Of a DNA stretch of 64,000 bases, positions 27,063 through 38,176 are shown piece after piece. Source of the DNA: Paraburkholderia phytofirmans PsJN. GTDB taxonomy: Bacteria > Pseudomonadota > Gammaproteobacteria > Burkholderiales > Burkholderiaceae. Each line of letters opens with the position of its first letter. Within the stretch, counting starts at the first letter, position 1. The stretch is taken from NCBI RefSeq assembly GCF_000020125.1, contig NC_010681.1:2728001-2792000 (forward strand). The letters run 5' to 3'. Below the pieces are notes generated by a model, which worked only from the letters and a program-made list of their open reading frames with translations, made no database searches and was not told the DNA's origin. Position numbers and translations under genes: made by a program.

Positions 27063-28175
27063 TCAGACTTTGTCGCCTGTGGCCTTGCTTGCTGCGTTGG
27101 GCGCCGGGCCGTCCCGCTTCTCAGCCGCGGCGTTTTCAAGCGTCTTGATACGATCGCGGAGTTTGTCGATATTGCGCAGCAACGCCGCGCTCTTGTTCCA
27201 GTCTGCATGGTTCACGGCCGGGAAGGCACTGGTGTACATACCAGGCTTGAGCAGCGACTTCGAGACGCCCGACTTGGCGGTGACGATCACATAGTCGGCC
27301 AGCGTGACGTGTCCGGCGATCCCGACCGCGCCGCCGATCATGCAATGGCGGCCAATGGTCGTGCTGCCCGCAATGCCCGCGCAGCCGGCAATCACCGTAT
27401 AAGCGCCGACTTTGCAGTTGTGGCCGATCTGCACGAGGTTGTCGATCTTCACGCACTCTTCGATGATCGTGTCCGCCATGGCGCCACGGTCGATGGTGGT
27501 GTTCGCGCCGATTTCGACGTCTGCCGCGATCGACACACCGCCGACCTGCGGAATCTTCACCCAGCTACCGGTACGCGCCTCACCTTCGCCGACGAAATCC
27601 GGCGCGAAGCCGAAACCGTCCGAGCCGATCACCGCGCCCGCGTGCACGATGACGCGCTCGGCAAGCTTGCAACCGTGATACACCGCGACATTGGGATAGA
27701 GATGCGACCCCGCGCCGATGCGCGTGCCACGGCCGATCACGACATTGGCGTCGAGCCGCACGTTGTCGCCGATCACCGCGCCCGCTTCCACGGTGACGTG
27801 CGGGCCGATCACCGCGCTCGCGGCGATCTGCGCCGACGGGTCGATAGTTGCGCTCGGATGCACGCCGGGCGCCGCCTTGGGCGCAGCGAGGTCGATGAAG
27901 GTTTGCGCGACGCGCGCGAAGTAAGCGTACGGATTGGGCGTGACGATGAAGTTACGATTTTCGCGGGAAGCGAGCTTGGCGAGGTCGTCGGCGTTAATCA
28001 ACACCGCGCCCGCACGGGTCGTTTCGACCTGCGCCAGGTACTTCGGATTGGCGAGGAACGCCAGCTGGTCCGGGCCTGCCTGGTCGAGCGGCGCGAGACT
28101 GCCGACGCGCTGCGAACCGTCTCCGACTACTTCACCGCCGAACCGCTGGACGATGTCCTCGAGCGTAAATGCCAT
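27063..28175 (-). CDS. lpxD: UDP-3-O-acylglucosamine N-acyltransferase
   Basis: LpxD adds the N-linked acyl chain in the third step of lipid A synthesis. The 370-residue product has the N-terminal uridine-binding domain ([29 protein letters not shown]), then a beta-helix of hexapeptide repeats with [20 protein letters not shown] and the catalytic-His region [16 protein letters not shown]. After [20 protein letters not shown] the C-terminal helix leads into a charged Ala-rich tail. It lies between ompH and fabZ, as in most proteobacteria. Confidence 0.98.
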   Translation of the reverse strand: MAFTLEDIVQRFGGEVVGDGSQRVGSLAPLDQAGPDQLAFLANPKYLAQVETTRAGAVLINADDLAKLASRENRNFIVTPNPYAYFARVAQTFIDLAAPKAAPGVHPSATIDPSAQIAASAVIGPHVTVEAGAVIGDNVRLDANVVIGRGTRIGAGSHLYPNVAVYHGCKLAERVIVHAGAVIGSDGFGFAPDFVGEGEARTGSWVKIPQVGGVSIAADVEIGANTTIDRGAMADTIIEECVKIDNLVQIGHNCKVGAYTVIAGCAGIAGSTTIGRHCMIGGAVGIAGHVTLADYVIVTAKSGVSKSLLKPGMYTSAFPAVNHADWNKSAALLRNIDKLRDRIKTLENAAAEKRDGPAPNAASKATGDKV

Positions 28176-28262
28176 GCCTATCCTGTCTCCTGTGTCGATG
28201 GTTACTGCGCTCAGTCCACCGCGCCTGATTGACTATCGGACCATTCGGCCCGGCACCCGCAT

Positions 28263-28790
28263 TCAGTTACCCGATGCCGCCAAAGCCTTGAGCACCTGAT
28301 CGGTAATATCGATGCGCGGGCTCACGTACACCGCTTCCTGGACAATCAGATCGTAGTGCTGCGCCTCGGCAATCTGCTTGATCACCTTGTTGGCGCGGTC
28401 GAGCACCGCCGCCAGTTCTTCGTTGCGGCGCTGATTCAGATCCTCGCGAAACTCGCGTTGCTTGCGCTGGAAGTCCGTGTCCAGTTGCGACAGATCGCGC
28501 TGCTTCTGCGCGCGGTCGGCGGGCGACATGGACGCACCGTTCTTGTCGAGCGAATCGGACATCGACTTCAGCTTCTGCGCCATGTCGGCAAGGTCCTTGT
28601 CACGCTTGGCGAACTCGGCCTCGAGCTTGACCTGCGCGGCCTTCGCGGCAGCGGATTCGCGCAGGATGCGGTCGGAATTCACCGCCGCGATCCTCGCCTC
28701 CTGCCCATGCGCGACCCCGACACCCAAGGTCATTGCCAGCGCCAGCGCGCACGCCACACGTTTCGAAAACATACCGGTTAACAAAGTCAT
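28263..28790 (-). CDS. ompH: OmpH/Skp family periplasmic chaperone
   Basis: Skp holds unfolded outer-membrane proteins in the periplasm before delivery to BamA. The 175-residue precursor has a signal peptide (KRVACALALAMTLGVGVAHG, cleavage before QEARIAAV). The mature part is Lys/Asp/Gln-rich and strongly coiled-coil (AKAAQVKLEAEFAKRDKDL, QRKQREFREDLNQRRNEEL), and ends YVSPRIDITDQVLKAL. It directly follows bamA, the usual pairing. Confidence 0.96.
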   Translation of the reverse strand: MTLLTGMFSKRVACALALAMTLGVGVAHGQEARIAAVNSDRILRESAAAKAAQVKLEAEFAKRDKDLADMAQKLKSMSDSLDKNGASMSPADRAQKQRDLSQLDTDFQRKQREFREDLNQRRNEELAAVLDRANKVIKQIAEAQHYDLIVQEAVYVSPRIDITDQVLKALAASGN

Positions 28791-28845
28791 CCTCTCGATA
28801 CTGTAGTTTGGCCGGACCGGCCGCCGGGCGCGTTCCGCCGCCCGA

Positions 28846-31158
28846 TCAGAATGCCGTCCCGATCTGGAACTGGAATTTCTGGTACTGGTCGCCGGTGTGC
28901 TTCACAAGCGGGAAGCCCAGGCTCAGTTTCAACGGGCCGATAGGGGAAATCCATGCAAGGCCGATACCGTAGCCGTAGCGCAGACCGTTCGCGCCGGTCG
29001 ACGTAGCGGCGCTGCTTGCATCCGCCCAGACGTTACCGGCGTCGAGGAACGTGAACACACGCAGCGTTCGATCGTAACCGGTGCCAGGCAACGGGAACGT
29101 CAACTCGATGTTACCCACGAGCAGTTTCGAGCCGCCAATCGGGTCGTTCGTCGTTGCATCGCGCGGGCCCAGCGAACTCGGCTCGTAGCCACGCACCGAA
29201 CCGATACCGCCAGCGTAGTAGTTCTTGAAAATCGGATACGGCTTGCCGCCCATACCCTTGCCGTAGCCACCCTGGAAGTTGAAACCGAGCACGAAACCGC
29301 GCGCAAACGAGTAATAGTACTGCGCGTTGATGTCGGCCTTGTAGTACTGCGTACTGCCGATCGGCGTACCGTATTCCGCGTTGGCCTGCGCGAAGTAGCC
29401 GCGGCTCGGCACCAGCGCGCTGTCACGCGCGTCGCGCGACCAGCCGACGGTGATCGGCACGTTGTTCGACACGCGGCCGAAATCCTGCACGTACTGCCGG
29501 TAGGACGCCGGCGTATTCGCGTCGACATCCAGCTGGTTCTGCTCGAGGCCGGCACCGAAGTACACCGTGTCGACTTCCGAAAACGGAATACCGAATTTCA
29601 GATCGCCACCGATCGTAACGATCTTGAAGCTCGAGTCCGTCGAGTAGTACAGCGGCTGGTACGTGCGGTAGTAGACGTCGGTAATACGCTTGATGCCGTC
29701 GACCGTGAAGTACGGGTCGACCTGCGTGACCGTCAACGTACGGTACGTCTTGGCGGTATTCACGTTCACCGAGAGACTCGTGCCGGAGCCGAACACGTTG
29801 TCTTGCGACACGCCGGCCGAGAGCACCACCTTGTCCGTCGACGAGAAGCCCGCACCCAGCGTGATCGCGCCGGTCGGCTTTTCGGCCACCTTCACATCCA
29901 CATCGACCTGGTCCGGCGTGCCTTCCACGGGCACCGTGGTCACGTCGACATCAGTAAAGTAGCCGAGACGGTTGATCCGGTCTTTCGACAGCGCGAGGCG
30001 ATTCGAATCGAACCACGAGCTTTCGAGCTGGCGCATTTCGCGGCGTACCACTTCGTCACGCGTACGCGTATTGCCGACCACGTTGATGCGGCGCACGTAG
30101 ACGCGGCGGCTCGGGTCCACCTGCAGCGTCAGGTCGACCTTATGGTTGGCCTGATCGATCTGCGGCTGCGCGTTGACCGTGGCGAACGCATAGCCGTATT
30201 CGCCCAGCTTGTCGACGATAGCCTTGGTGGTGGCCTGCAGCTTTTCAGCCGAGAAGCGGTCGCCCGGTTTGATCTTGATGAGCTTGGCCAGCTCCGGCTC
30301 GCGGTCGAGCAGATTGCCCGCCAGCTTGATATTCGAAATCGTGTACGGCTCGCCTTCATGCAGCGTGACCGTCAGATACATGTCCTTCTTGTCCGGCGTG
30401 ATCGACACCTGGGTCGACTCGATGTTGAACTCGAGATAGCCGCGATTCAGGTAGTAAGAGCGAACGTTCTCGAGGTCGCCGGTCAGCTTGTCTTTCGCGT
30501 ACAGGTCATTCTTCGTGTACCACGAGAACCAGTTCGGCGTGGACAACTGCATTTCGTCGCGCAGCGTACCCGTGCTGAACGCCTTGTTGCCGATGAAGTT
30601 GATCTGGCGGATCTTCGCGCTCGGACCTTCAGCCACCGCGAACAGCACCGACACGCGATTGCGGTCGATCGGCGTGATCGTGGTGGTGACTTCAGCGGCG
30701 TAGTAGCCGCGCGTCAGGTACTGGCGCTTCAGTTCCTGCTCGGCCTTGTCGACCAGCGCCTTGTCGTAATAACGGCCTTGCGACAAACCCACGGCGCGCA
30801 GCGCCTTGGTCAGGTTTTCCTTGTCGAACTCATGAATGCCGGCGAAGTCGATCGTGCCGATGGCCGGACGTTCCAGCACCTGCACGATGACGACGTTGCC
30901 TTCGGTCGCGATCTTGACGTCGTTGAAGAAGCCCGTGGCATACAGGGCGCGAATGGCCTCCGATGCCTTGTCGTCGCTGAAGGTGTCGCCTTGCTTGATG
31001 GGCAGATAGGCGAACACGGTACCAGGTTCGACGCGTTGCAATCCCTCGATCCGGATGTCTTGCACCACGAAGGGCGTCGTTGCGTGAGCAACCAGCCCAT
31101 GCGCGGCGAATGCCGCGGCTATAACCGTCTTTGGAACAAAGCGATGAGGTTTAAACAA
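28846..31158 (-). CDS. bamA: Outer membrane protein assembly factor BamA
   Basis: BamA is the central pore of the BAM complex that inserts beta-barrel proteins. The 770-residue precursor has a signal peptide ending near GLVAHA, five POTRA domains (first around FVVQDIRIEGLQRVEPGTVF) and a C-terminal 16-strand barrel. The barrel contains the conserved loop-6 motif in GSVRGYEPSSLGPRD and ends in FQIGTAF with the terminal aromatic that marks outer-membrane barrels. It sits between rseP and ompH, about 67 bases after the rseP stop. Confidence 0.98.
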   Translation of the reverse strand: MFKPHRFVPKTVIAAAFAAHGLVAHATTPFVVQDIRIEGLQRVEPGTVFAYLPIKQGDTFSDDKASEAIRALYATGFFNDVKIATEGNVVIVQVLERPAIGTIDFAGIHEFDKENLTKALRAVGLSQGRYYDKALVDKAEQELKRQYLTRGYYAAEVTTTITPIDRNRVSVLFAVAEGPSAKIRQINFIGNKAFSTGTLRDEMQLSTPNWFSWYTKNDLYAKDKLTGDLENVRSYYLNRGYLEFNIESTQVSITPDKKDMYLTVTLHEGEPYTISNIKLAGNLLDREPELAKLIKIKPGDRFSAEKLQATTKAIVDKLGEYGYAFATVNAQPQIDQANHKVDLTLQVDPSRRVYVRRINVVGNTRTRDEVVRREMRQLESSWFDSNRLALSKDRINRLGYFTDVDVTTVPVEGTPDQVDVDVKVAEKPTGAITLGAGFSSTDKVVLSAGVSQDNVFGSGTSLSVNVNTAKTYRTLTVTQVDPYFTVDGIKRITDVYYRTYQPLYYSTDSSFKIVTIGGDLKFGIPFSEVDTVYFGAGLEQNQLDVDANTPASYRQYVQDFGRVSNNVPITVGWSRDARDSALVPSRGYFAQANAEYGTPIGSTQYYKADINAQYYYSFARGFVLGFNFQGGYGKGMGGKPYPIFKNYYAGGIGSVRGYEPSSLGPRDATTNDPIGGSKLLVGNIELTFPLPGTGYDRTLRVFTFLDAGNVWADASSAATSTGANGLRYGYGIGLAWISPIGPLKLSLGFPLVKHTGDQYQKFQFQIGTAF

Positions 31159-31225
31159 CGTGCTTCCCCAGTGTGTATAGCTGCATCAGGTCGGGCGGTC
31201 GCCATCGTGAACGCCGCCGAACACT

Positions 31226-32611
31226 TTAAAAATGGATTAAACGAGCCAGATCGTTGAACAGCGCGATCGCCGACAATGCGACGATGCAGGCGAGACCCGC
31301 CCTCTGAAAAACGAGTTGCCAGCGATCGGAGACAACTTTACCGGTCACAGCTTCAACCAAATAATATAACAGATGACCCCCGTCCAATACCGGAATTGGT
31401 AACAGGTTCAGTACACCAAGGCTAATACTGACAAGGGCCAGGAACGACAGGAATGCAGAAGGACCTAGACGTGCGCTCTTTCCTGCGTAATCGGCGATCG
31501 TCACCGGACCGGAAAGATTTTTCAGCGATGCCTCGCCTACGATCATCCTGCCGAACATGCGCACCGAGTAAACCGCGAGATCCCACGTGCGGCGCGCACC
31601 CAACTGGAGGCTTTCAATCGGTCCGTAACGCACGTCGATCGACGGCACCTGCGTGGCCAGTTCCGCGCCGATGCGGCCGATCTGCTGCCCGGTCGTTTCA
31701 TCGCGCTGTGCCTGCGGCACGATGTTCACGTCTTCGAGCTTGCCCGCCGCCTTACCGCCGCGCTCCACCTGCAGCGTCACCGCTTTGCCGGCGTGCGATT
31801 TTACATAAGCGATGAAGGCCGTGGCGTTATCGGTAGGAATACCATCAACGGCACGCAGACGATCGCCTGCGGCGAGACCCGCCTTTTGCGCCGCGCTACC
31901 CGGCTGCACACCCGCAACCGTCAGCTTGCCACCACCCGGTTCGAAACCGAGATGCGACATGAAGTCGTCGTCGACATCTTTTTCGGTGAGGCCGCGCAGA
32001 TCGAGCTGGAAATCCGAGGTACCGTGTGCGTCTTTTGCACTCAGCACGACGCGCTTGTGATCGAATGCCGCACCGAGCAGCTTCCAGCGCAGGTCCGACC
32101 ACGAACGCACCGGCTCGGATTCGCCGGCGTTCTCGGCACGCACGGCAACGATCGTTTCACCGCCGTCGAAACCGGCAACAGCCGCGGGCGTATTCGGCGC
32201 GGGCGCCGCGACCACCGCCGCAGGCTCCGTCACGCCGGTGGCGAAGACGAGCGCGAACAGCACGATGGCCAGCAGGAAGTTCGCGACCGGACCGGCCGCG
32301 ACAATCGCAAAACGGCGCCACACGGACTGCCGGTTGAACGCGTGCGGCAGTGCTTCGGCAGGAATCGGTTCGGCGCTCGTTTCGCGCTCGTCGAGCATCT
32401 TCACGTAGCCGCCGAGCGGCAGCGCGGCAATGGTCCATTCGGTGCCCGTCTTCGGACTCACCCACTGGAATAGCGGCTTGCCGAAGCCGATCGAAAAGCG
32501 CAGCACCTTGACGCCGCACAGGCGTGCCACGCTGTAGTGCCCATATTCGTGGACGACCACGAGTACGCCAATCGCGACCGCGAAGGCGAGCAGTTCGATC
32601 AGCAGATTCAT
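31226..32611 (-). CDS. rseP: RIP metalloprotease RseP
   Basis: RseP is an inner-membrane site-2 zinc protease that cleaves anti-sigma factor RseA and remnant signal peptides. The 461-residue product begins MNLLIELLAFAVAIGVLVVV and has the HExxH active site at residues 21-25 (HEYGH). The second metal-ligand motif is in IPVLDGGHLLYYL near the C-terminus. Periplasmic PDZ domains lie between (LTVAGVQPGSAAQKAGLAAG). ATG 32611 is the family start. It lies 7 bases after dxr and just ahead of bamA. Confidence 0.97.
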   Translation of the reverse strand: MNLLIELLAFAVAIGVLVVVHEYGHYSVARLCGVKVLRFSIGFGKPLFQWVSPKTGTEWTIAALPLGGYVKMLDERETSAEPIPAEALPHAFNRQSVWRRFAIVAAGPVANFLLAIVLFALVFATGVTEPAAVVAAPAPNTPAAVAGFDGGETIVAVRAENAGESEPVRSWSDLRWKLLGAAFDHKRVVLSAKDAHGTSDFQLDLRGLTEKDVDDDFMSHLGFEPGGGKLTVAGVQPGSAAQKAGLAAGDRLRAVDGIPTDNATAFIAYVKSHAGKAVTLQVERGGKAAGKLEDVNIVPQAQRDETTGQQIGRIGAELATQVPSIDVRYGPIESLQLGARRTWDLAVYSVRMFGRMIVGEASLKNLSGPVTIADYAGKSARLGPSAFLSFLALVSISLGVLNLLPIPVLDGGHLLYYLVEAVTGKVVSDRWQLVFQRAGLACIVALSAIALFNDLARLIHF

Positions 32612-32618
32612 GAGCGCC

Positions 32619-33824
32619 TCACTGGACGGCGCGTTCCGTGCGACGGGCGCCGTCGGGCAGACGCGCGATGAATTCGGCCGCGGCGCGACGCGCGGCGGCA
32701 TCGGCTTCGATCACGTCTTCGAGCGCGTGTGCGCTGCGGTTCGGCAACGCGTTGAGCACCGCGTCGACCACCTGGGCAATCGCCATGAAACCGATCTGGC
32801 GCGCGAGGAACGCTTCAACCGCAATCTCGTTCGCGGCGTTCAGTGCCGCGCTTGCCAAACCGCCTTCGGCCAGCGCCTTCACTGCCAGCGCCAGACATGG
32901 AAAGCGCGTGTAATCCGGCTTTTCGAACGAGAGGGACGCGACCTGCAGCAGATCGAGTTGCGCCACGCCCGAATCGACGCGATCCGGAAACGCCAGCGCA
33001 TGCGCGATCGGCGTGCGCATATCGGGATTGCCGAGTTGCGCAAGCACCGAGCCGTCGGCGTAGGACACCATCGAATGGATCACGCTTTGCGGGTGAATCA
33101 GCACCTCGATGCGCTCGCCCGGCAGATTGAACAGCCAGTGCGCCTCGATCACTTCGAGGCCCTTGTTCATCATGGTGGCCGAGTCGACCGAAATCTTGCG
33201 GCCCATGACCCAGTTCGGATGCTTACAGGCTTCGTCCGGCGTGACCTCGACGAGCGTAGCCGGCTCGCGCGTGCGGAACGGGCCGCCCGACGCAGTCAGA
33301 ATGATCTTGGAGACGCCGCCGTGCAGCGCGGCTTCGCGCGGCAGGCACTGGAAAATCGCGTTATGTTCGCTGTCGACCGGCAGCAGCACGGCGCCGTTGT
33401 CGCGCACCGCGTCCATGAAGATCGCGCCGGACATGACCAGCGCTTCCTTGTTGGCGAGCAGGATGCGCTTGCCGGCGCGCGCGGCGGCAAGGCTCGGCGC
33501 AAGGCCGGCCGCGCCGACGATCGCCGCGACCACCGTATCGCAGCCGTCGCTCTTCGACACGTCGACGAGCGCCTGCGGTCCATACGTGATCTCGGTCTTG
33601 CAACCCGCTTCGCGCAGTTTCGCCGCGACGCTCGCGGCCGTGTCGGCGTCGCCGACCACCGCAACTTCAGGCTGAAAGCGCAGGCATTGCTCGACGAGCT
33701 TGTCGCCGTTGCGATGCGCGGTGAGCGCATAAACCGAAAAACGCTCGGGATGACGCGCGACGACGTCGAGCGTGCTGTCTCCAATCGAGCCCGTGGAACC
33801 GAGCAATGTCAGACGTTTTTGCAT
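32619..33824 (-). CDS. dxr: 1-deoxy-D-xylulose 5-phosphate reductoisomerase
   Basis: Dxr makes 2-C-methyl-D-erythritol 4-phosphate with NADPH, the first committed step of the MEP isoprenoid pathway. The 401-residue product begins [20 protein letters not shown] with the nucleotide-binding loop. The metal/substrate region is [20 protein letters not shown], and [11 protein letters not shown] is also diagnostic. ATG 33824 fits the family; upstream codons are Cys/Arg-rich and unconserved. Its isoprenoid product feeds UppS, encoded two genes upstream. Confidence 0.98.
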   Translation of the reverse strand: MQKRLTLLGSTGSIGDSTLDVVARHPERFSVYALTAHRNGDKLVEQCLRFQPEVAVVGDADTAASVAAKLREAGCKTEITYGPQALVDVSKSDGCDTVVAAIVGAAGLAPSLAAARAGKRILLANKEALVMSGAIFMDAVRDNGAVLLPVDSEHNAIFQCLPREAALHGGVSKIILTASGGPFRTREPATLVEVTPDEACKHPNWVMGRKISVDSATMMNKGLEVIEAHWLFNLPGERIEVLIHPQSVIHSMVSYADGSVLAQLGNPDMRTPIAHALAFPDRVDSGVAQLDLLQVASLSFEKPDYTRFPCLALAVKALAEGGLASAALNAANEIAVEAFLARQIGFMAIAQVVDAVLNALPNRSAHALEDVIEADAAARRAAAEFIARLPDGARRTERAVQ

Positions 33825-33834
33825 ATCTCTTTCT

Positions 33835-34656
33835 CTAGCCGAGCAGCAGCATGGCAAGCGGCAGCACCGGCAATAAGGCATCGATGCGGTCGAGCACGCC
33901 GCCGTGCCCCGGCAACAGGCCGCTTGAATCTTTCACACCGGCCTGGCGTTTCATCATCGATTCGAACAGGTCGCCCACCACGCTGAATGCCACCAGCAGG
34001 GTCAGCGCGAGTAGCGTGCGCACGGCGCCCCAATGCGCCAGCAGCGCAGAATACAGGGTCGGCTCGAACGCATGCAAAAACACCGCCGCCGCCGCGACGA
34101 TCATCACCACCAGCCAGCCGCCGATCGCGCCCTCCCAAGTCTTACCCGGACTGATGGCAGGCGCCAGCTTGTGTTTTCCGAACGCTTTTCCGGAGAAGTA
34201 TGCGCCGATATCGGCCAGCCATACCAATAGCAGCAGCGACAGCACGAACGGCACGCCCTGCATGCGCGCGGCGACGAGAGCATGCCAGCACGCGACGAAT
34301 ACCACAATGCCGGCAAGAAACAGGAAGGGACGCCAGACGCCCTGCGCGAGCGCGGGCTTGCGCAGCAGCACGAACGGACCGGCGATCCCCCAGAAAATAG
34401 CGGCCGCTTCAAAGAGCGGTCTGGCTTGTTCGATGCCGGTACCGAGACGCGTGCTGGCCACCAGCGCCACCGCGGCGATCAGCGCATAAATGACCGGGCC
34501 CGCGCCGCCCAGCTTGAGCAGGCGCGCCCACTCCCACGCGGCGAACACGACGACAAAAGCGATCAGCGCGCCGAACGCGCCCACCGGCGCGAACAACGTG
34601 ACCGGCAGGAACACTGCCAGCAGGATGATCGCCGTGATGACACGGGTTTTTAGCAT
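33835..34656 (-). CDS. cdsA: Phosphatidate cytidylyltransferase
   Basis: CdsA makes CDP-diacylglycerol from phosphatidate and CTP, the branch point to all phospholipids. The 273-residue integral membrane protein has about eight helices. The family signature lies near the C-terminus ([20 protein letters not shown] then [13 protein letters not shown]), and [10 protein letters not shown] is also conserved. The start overlaps the uppS stop by seven bases. Confidence 0.97.
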   Translation of the reverse strand: MLKTRVITAIILLAVFLPVTLFAPVGAFGALIAFVVVFAAWEWARLLKLGGAGPVIYALIAAVALVASTRLGTGIEQARPLFEAAAIFWGIAGPFVLLRKPALAQGVWRPFLFLAGIVVFVACWHALVAARMQGVPFVLSLLLLVWLADIGAYFSGKAFGKHKLAPAISPGKTWEGAIGGWLVVMIVAAAAVFLHAFEPTLYSALLAHWGAVRTLLALTLLVAFSVVGDLFESMMKRQAGVKDSSGLLPGHGGVLDRIDALLPVLPLAMLLLG

Positions 34657-35432
34657 GGAAGCGAATCGACGTTTTGCGATTGCGGCTCGAGTTGAGCACT
34701 GGTGCGGCCGAAGCGGCGTTCGCGCTCCGCGTACGAAGCGATGGCATGGCCGAGCGCGTCGGCGTCGAAGTCCGGCCAGAACGTGTCGGTGAAGTAGAAC
34801 TCGGTGTACGCGAGTTGCCACAGCAGGAAGTTGCTGACGCGGCGCTCGCCGCCGGTGCGGATGAAGAGATCCGGCTCCGGCGCATAAGCCATGGAGAGGT
34901 GTTCGGCGAACGAGTCTTCGGTCACCTCGACCGCCTTGCCCGCCAGCGCCGACTGTTCGGCGAGCTTGCGGGTGGCCTGCATGATGTCCCAGCGGCCGCC
35001 GTAGTTCGCCGCGATCGTGAGCGTAAGGCGGGTATTGCGCGCGGTCTTGGTCTCCGCGCGCTTGATCAGGTCGCGGATACGCGTATCGAAGCGGGCCAGA
35101 TCGCCGACCACGCGCAAGCGGATGCCGTTCGCATGCAGCTTGCCGATCTCGCGTTCCAGCGCGGTCACGAACAGGCGCATCAGGAACGAGACTTCCTCGT
35201 TCGGACGGCGCCAGTTTTCCGAGCTGAAGGCGAACAGCGTCAGATATTCGACACCCTGACGGGCGCACGCCTCGACGGTCGCACGCACCGCGTCGACGCC
35301 GCGCGTATGGCCCGCCACGCGCGGCAAGCGCCGCTGGGTGGCCCAACGGCCGTTGCCGTCCATGATGATCGCGATATGTCGCGGCACCGCGGCGACATCA
35401 GGCACGCGCACGGTTGAGCTGGTATAGGTCAT
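34650..35432 (-). CDS. uppS: Undecaprenyl diphosphate synthase
   Basis: UppS extends farnesyl diphosphate to the C55 carrier lipid for peptidoglycan and O-antigen. The 260-residue cis-prenyltransferase has the catalytic Asp25 in [13 protein letters not shown], the helix [13 protein letters not shown], and the diphosphate-binding [20 protein letters not shown]. It lies between frr and cdsA and overlaps the latter. Confidence 0.98.
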   Translation of the reverse strand: MTYTSSTVRVPDVAAVPRHIAIIMDGNGRWATQRRLPRVAGHTRGVDAVRATVEACARQGVEYLTLFAFSSENWRRPNEEVSFLMRLFVTALEREIGKLHANGIRLRVVGDLARFDTRIRDLIKRAETKTARNTRLTLTIAANYGGRWDIMQATRKLAEQSALAGKAVEVTEDSFAEHLSMAYAPEPDLFIRTGGERRVSNFLLWQLAYTEFYFTDTFWPDFDADALGHAIASYAERERRFGRTSAQLEPQSQNVDSLPC

Positions 35433-35496
35433 GGCCGTCGGGACAGTGACTGCAAATAAAAGAAGTGGAGAACGTGAGCAGCTGAGCCGGCCGGCC

Positions 35497-36057
35497 TCAG
35501 ACCGTCATGATCTCGGCTTCTTTCGTCACGACGAGCTTGTCGATTTCGGCGACGAACTTGTCCGTCAGCTTCTGAACGTCGTCACCTGCACGACGCTCGT
35601 CGTCTTCCGAAATTTCTTTGTCTTTCACGAGCTTCTTCAGTTGCTCGTTGGCGTCACGGCGCAGGTTGCGCACCGCCACCTTGGCCGTTTCCGCTTCGCT
35701 CTTGACCACTTTGGTCAGTTCGCGGCGGCGTTCTTCGGTGAGCGCGGGCATCGGCACGCGGATCACGTCGCCTTGCGTGGCCGGGTTCAGACCCAGGTCC
35801 GATTCGCGGATCGCCTTTTCGACGACCTGCACCATCTTCTTTTCCCACGGCTGCACGCCGATCGTGCGAGCGTCGATCAGCGTCAGATTCGCGACTTGCG
35901 AAATCGGCACCGGCGAACCGTAGTAGTCGCACTGGATGTGATCGAGCAGGCCCGTGTGTGCACGGCCCGTGCGGATCTTCGACAGGTCGTTCTTGAACGC
36001 GTCGATGGAGCGCTGCATCTTTTGTTCAGCGCCCTTCCTGATATCAGCCACAGACAT
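35497..36057 (-). CDS. frr: Ribosome recycling factor
   Basis: RRF splits post-termination ribosomes with EF-G. The 186-residue product has the expected three-helix-bundle and hinge sequence: [34 protein letters not shown], and [18 protein letters not shown]. The C-terminus reads [16 protein letters not shown]. It follows pyrH in the operon at a distance of about 100 bases. Confidence 0.98.
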
Positions 36058-36157
36058 TTTTAAACCTCCGAACCTTCAAAACGGTGCGAGCCGGCCAGCA
36101 CGCGCAAGATGCGGCGGCCCGGGCTCGCGCTAAAGCCCACGTTATGTGAACGAGAGT

Positions 36158-36871
36158 TTACACGTGGACGAGGGTACCCTCGTCATCACCTTGTACGATG
36201 CGCTTGAGCGCGCCCGGTTTGACGATCGAAAACACCCGGATCGGCAGCTTCTGATCGCGGCACAGCGCGAATGCCGTGGCGTCCATCACCTGCAGATTGC
36301 GGCCGATCGCCTCGTCGAAGCTGATCGTGGTGTAACGCGTCGCGCTCGGGTCTTTCTTCGGGTCGGCGGAATACACGCCGTCTACCTTGGTTGCTTTCAG
36401 CACGACTTCCGCACCGATTTCCGAGCCGCGCAAGGCGGCGGCCGTGTCGGTCGTGAAGAACGGGTTGCCGGTGCCGGCCGCGAAAATCACGACTTTGCCT
36501 TCTTCGAGCTGGCGAATCGCACGGGGCCGGATGTACGGCTCGACCACCTGGTCCATGCGCAGCGCCGATTGCACGCGCGCCTCGATGCCGGCGTGGCGCA
36601 TGGCATCCTGCAGCGCCAGCGCGTTCATCATGGTAGCCAGCATGCCCATGTAGTCGGCCGTGGCGCGGTCCATACCCGCCGCGCCGCCCGCGACGCCGCG
36701 GAAAATATTGCCGCCGCCGATCACCACGGCCAACTGCGTTCCGAGACGGACCACTTCGGCCACGTCCGCCACCATTCGTTCGATGGTCGCGCGGTTGATG
36801 CCAAAGGCATCGTCGCCCATCAGAGCTTCACCGGAGAGTTTGAGCAGGACGCGTTTATAGGCAGTGGGCAT
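36158..36871 (-). CDS. pyrH: UMP kinase
   Basis: PyrH phosphorylates UMP to UDP and is usually feedback-inhibited by UTP and activated by GTP. The 237 residues show [15 protein letters not shown] at the start, [20 protein letters not shown], and the nucleotide-binding [19 protein letters not shown]. This is the bacterial hexameric amino-acid-kinase fold, unlike eukaryotic UMP kinases. It stands between tsf and frr, as in most bacteria. Confidence 0.98.
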   Translation of the reverse strand: MPTAYKRVLLKLSGEALMGDDAFGINRATIERMVADVAEVVRLGTQLAVVIGGGNIFRGVAGGAAGMDRATADYMGMLATMMNALALQDAMRHAGIEARVQSALRMDQVVEPYIRPRAIRQLEEGKVVIFAAGTGNPFFTTDTAAALRGSEIGAEVVLKATKVDGVYSADPKKDPSATRYTTISFDEAIGRNLQVMDATAFALCRDQKLPIRVFSIVKPGALKRIVQGDDEGTLVHV

Positions 36872-37090
36872 AGAGGTATCCAGATCGCGCAGAACAGGGC
36901 AACAACAAGGGACTAATGTAGGGGTGAAATGCTGATTCGGGCAAGCGTCGCCAAATTGACGAACCCTGAAGTTCGCTGGCGGCGTGCGCCACGAGGGTCA
37001 ACCCGCGCGCAGCCTTGCGACGCTGCCGACCGCGGCAAAGTCTTGCTCCGCCGCGGGTCCAACGATATTACAGTGAAGCTTGCGTGATAC

Positions 37091-37972
37091 TTATTGTTGC
37101 TTTGCAGCAGCCACTTGCGCGGCCACTTCGGCTGCGAAGTCGTCCTGCTTCTTCTCGATGCCTTCGCCGACCACGAACAGCGCGAACTTCTGCACGCTCG
37201 AATTGCCAGCCTTCAGCATCTGTTCGATCGTCTGCTTGTCGTTCTTAACGAACGTCTGGTTCAGCAGCGACACTTCCTTCAGATACTTCTGCACGCTGCC
37301 CTCGACCATCTTGGCGACGATTTCAGCCGGCTTGCCCGATTCGGCGGCCTTCTGTTCAGCAATGCTGCGTTCCTTGGCGATCAGATCCGCCGGCACGTCG
37401 TCCGACGACAGCGAAACCGGCTTCATCGCGGCGATGTGCATTGCCACGTCCTTGCCGACCTGCTCGTCCGCGCCGGTGTACTCGACCAGCACGCCGATAC
37501 GCGTGCCGTGCAGGTACGCTGCCAGCTTGTTCGAGGTTTCGAAGCGCACGAAACGGCGGATCGACAGGTTTTCACCGATCTTGCCGACCAGTGCCAGACG
37601 CACTGCGTCGACCGTCGAGCCGTCCAGCGGCAGTGCCGCCAGCGCTGCGACGTCAGCCGGATTTTGCGTGGCGACCAGCTCAGCGACCTTCTTCGAGAAA
37701 CCCAGGAAGTCGTCGTTCTTCGAAACGAAGTCGGTTTCGCAGTTCAACTCGACCAGCGAACCCGCGTTGCCGCCGATGAACGAGGCGACCACGCCTTCAG
37801 CCGTCACGCGCGACGCTGCCTTGCTGGCCTTGTTGCCCAGCTTCACCCGCAGCAGCTCTTCAGCGCGCGCCATGTCGCCGTCGGCTTCCGTCAGCGCCTT
37901 CTTGCATTCCATCATCGGCGCGTCGGTCTTTGCGCGCAGTTCTGCAACCATGCTTGCGGTAATTGCCGCCAT
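37091..37972 (-). CDS. tsf: Elongation factor Ts
   Basis: EF-Ts exchanges GDP for GTP on EF-Tu. The 293-residue product begins [20 protein letters not shown] with the UBA-like domain ([20 protein letters not shown]). It has the core motif [13 protein letters not shown] that contacts EF-Tu. A second ATG one codon upstream (37975) makes the start ambiguous; the family usually reads MAAIT. A strong terminator hairpin separates it from rpsB. Confidence 0.98.
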   Translation of the reverse strand: MAAITASMVAELRAKTDAPMMECKKALTEADGDMARAEELLRVKLGNKASKAASRVTAEGVVASFIGGNAGSLVELNCETDFVSKNDDFLGFSKKVAELVATQNPADVAALAALPLDGSTVDAVRLALVGKIGENLSIRRFVRFETSNKLAAYLHGTRIGVLVEYTGADEQVGKDVAMHIAAMKPVSLSSDDVPADLIAKERSIAEQKAAESGKPAEIVAKMVEGSVQKYLKEVSLLNQTFVKNDKQTIEQMLKAGNSSVQKFALFVVGEGIEKKQDDFAAEVAAQVAAAKQQ

Positions 37973-38125
37973 CATTTGCTCCTTGAGTTCCGTCTGTCAC
38001 ACGCCGCCCGGACTTCGATGCCGGCGGCAAGAATTCGTTTCAGCATTCCGCGTATTTTTTACGGAGAAGCTTCGAGCGCTGCTTCGGACACTACCGGCAG
38101 CGCCCCACTACAATGTCGCGGCTTA

Positions 38126-38158
38126 AAAAAAGGGGGCCTGTAGAAAGCCCCCTTTTTT
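38126..38158 (-). terminator. rpsB-tsf intergenic terminator (likely partial)
   Basis: GGGGGC/GCCCCC stem extended by A/T pairs (38126-38137 and 38147-38158), followed on the minus strand by a run of seven T. It lies just after the rpsB stop and before tsf, so it probably lowers tsf transcription relative to rpsB rather than ending the operon. Confidence 0.85.
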
Positions 38159-38176
38159 GCCGGACACGGGGCAGCT

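Noticed and set aside
28897..31257. 786-codon plus-strand frame opposite bamA
   Set aside because: High-GC antisense shadow; Arg/Val/His/Asp-rich with no motif or ribosome site, while bamA is certain.
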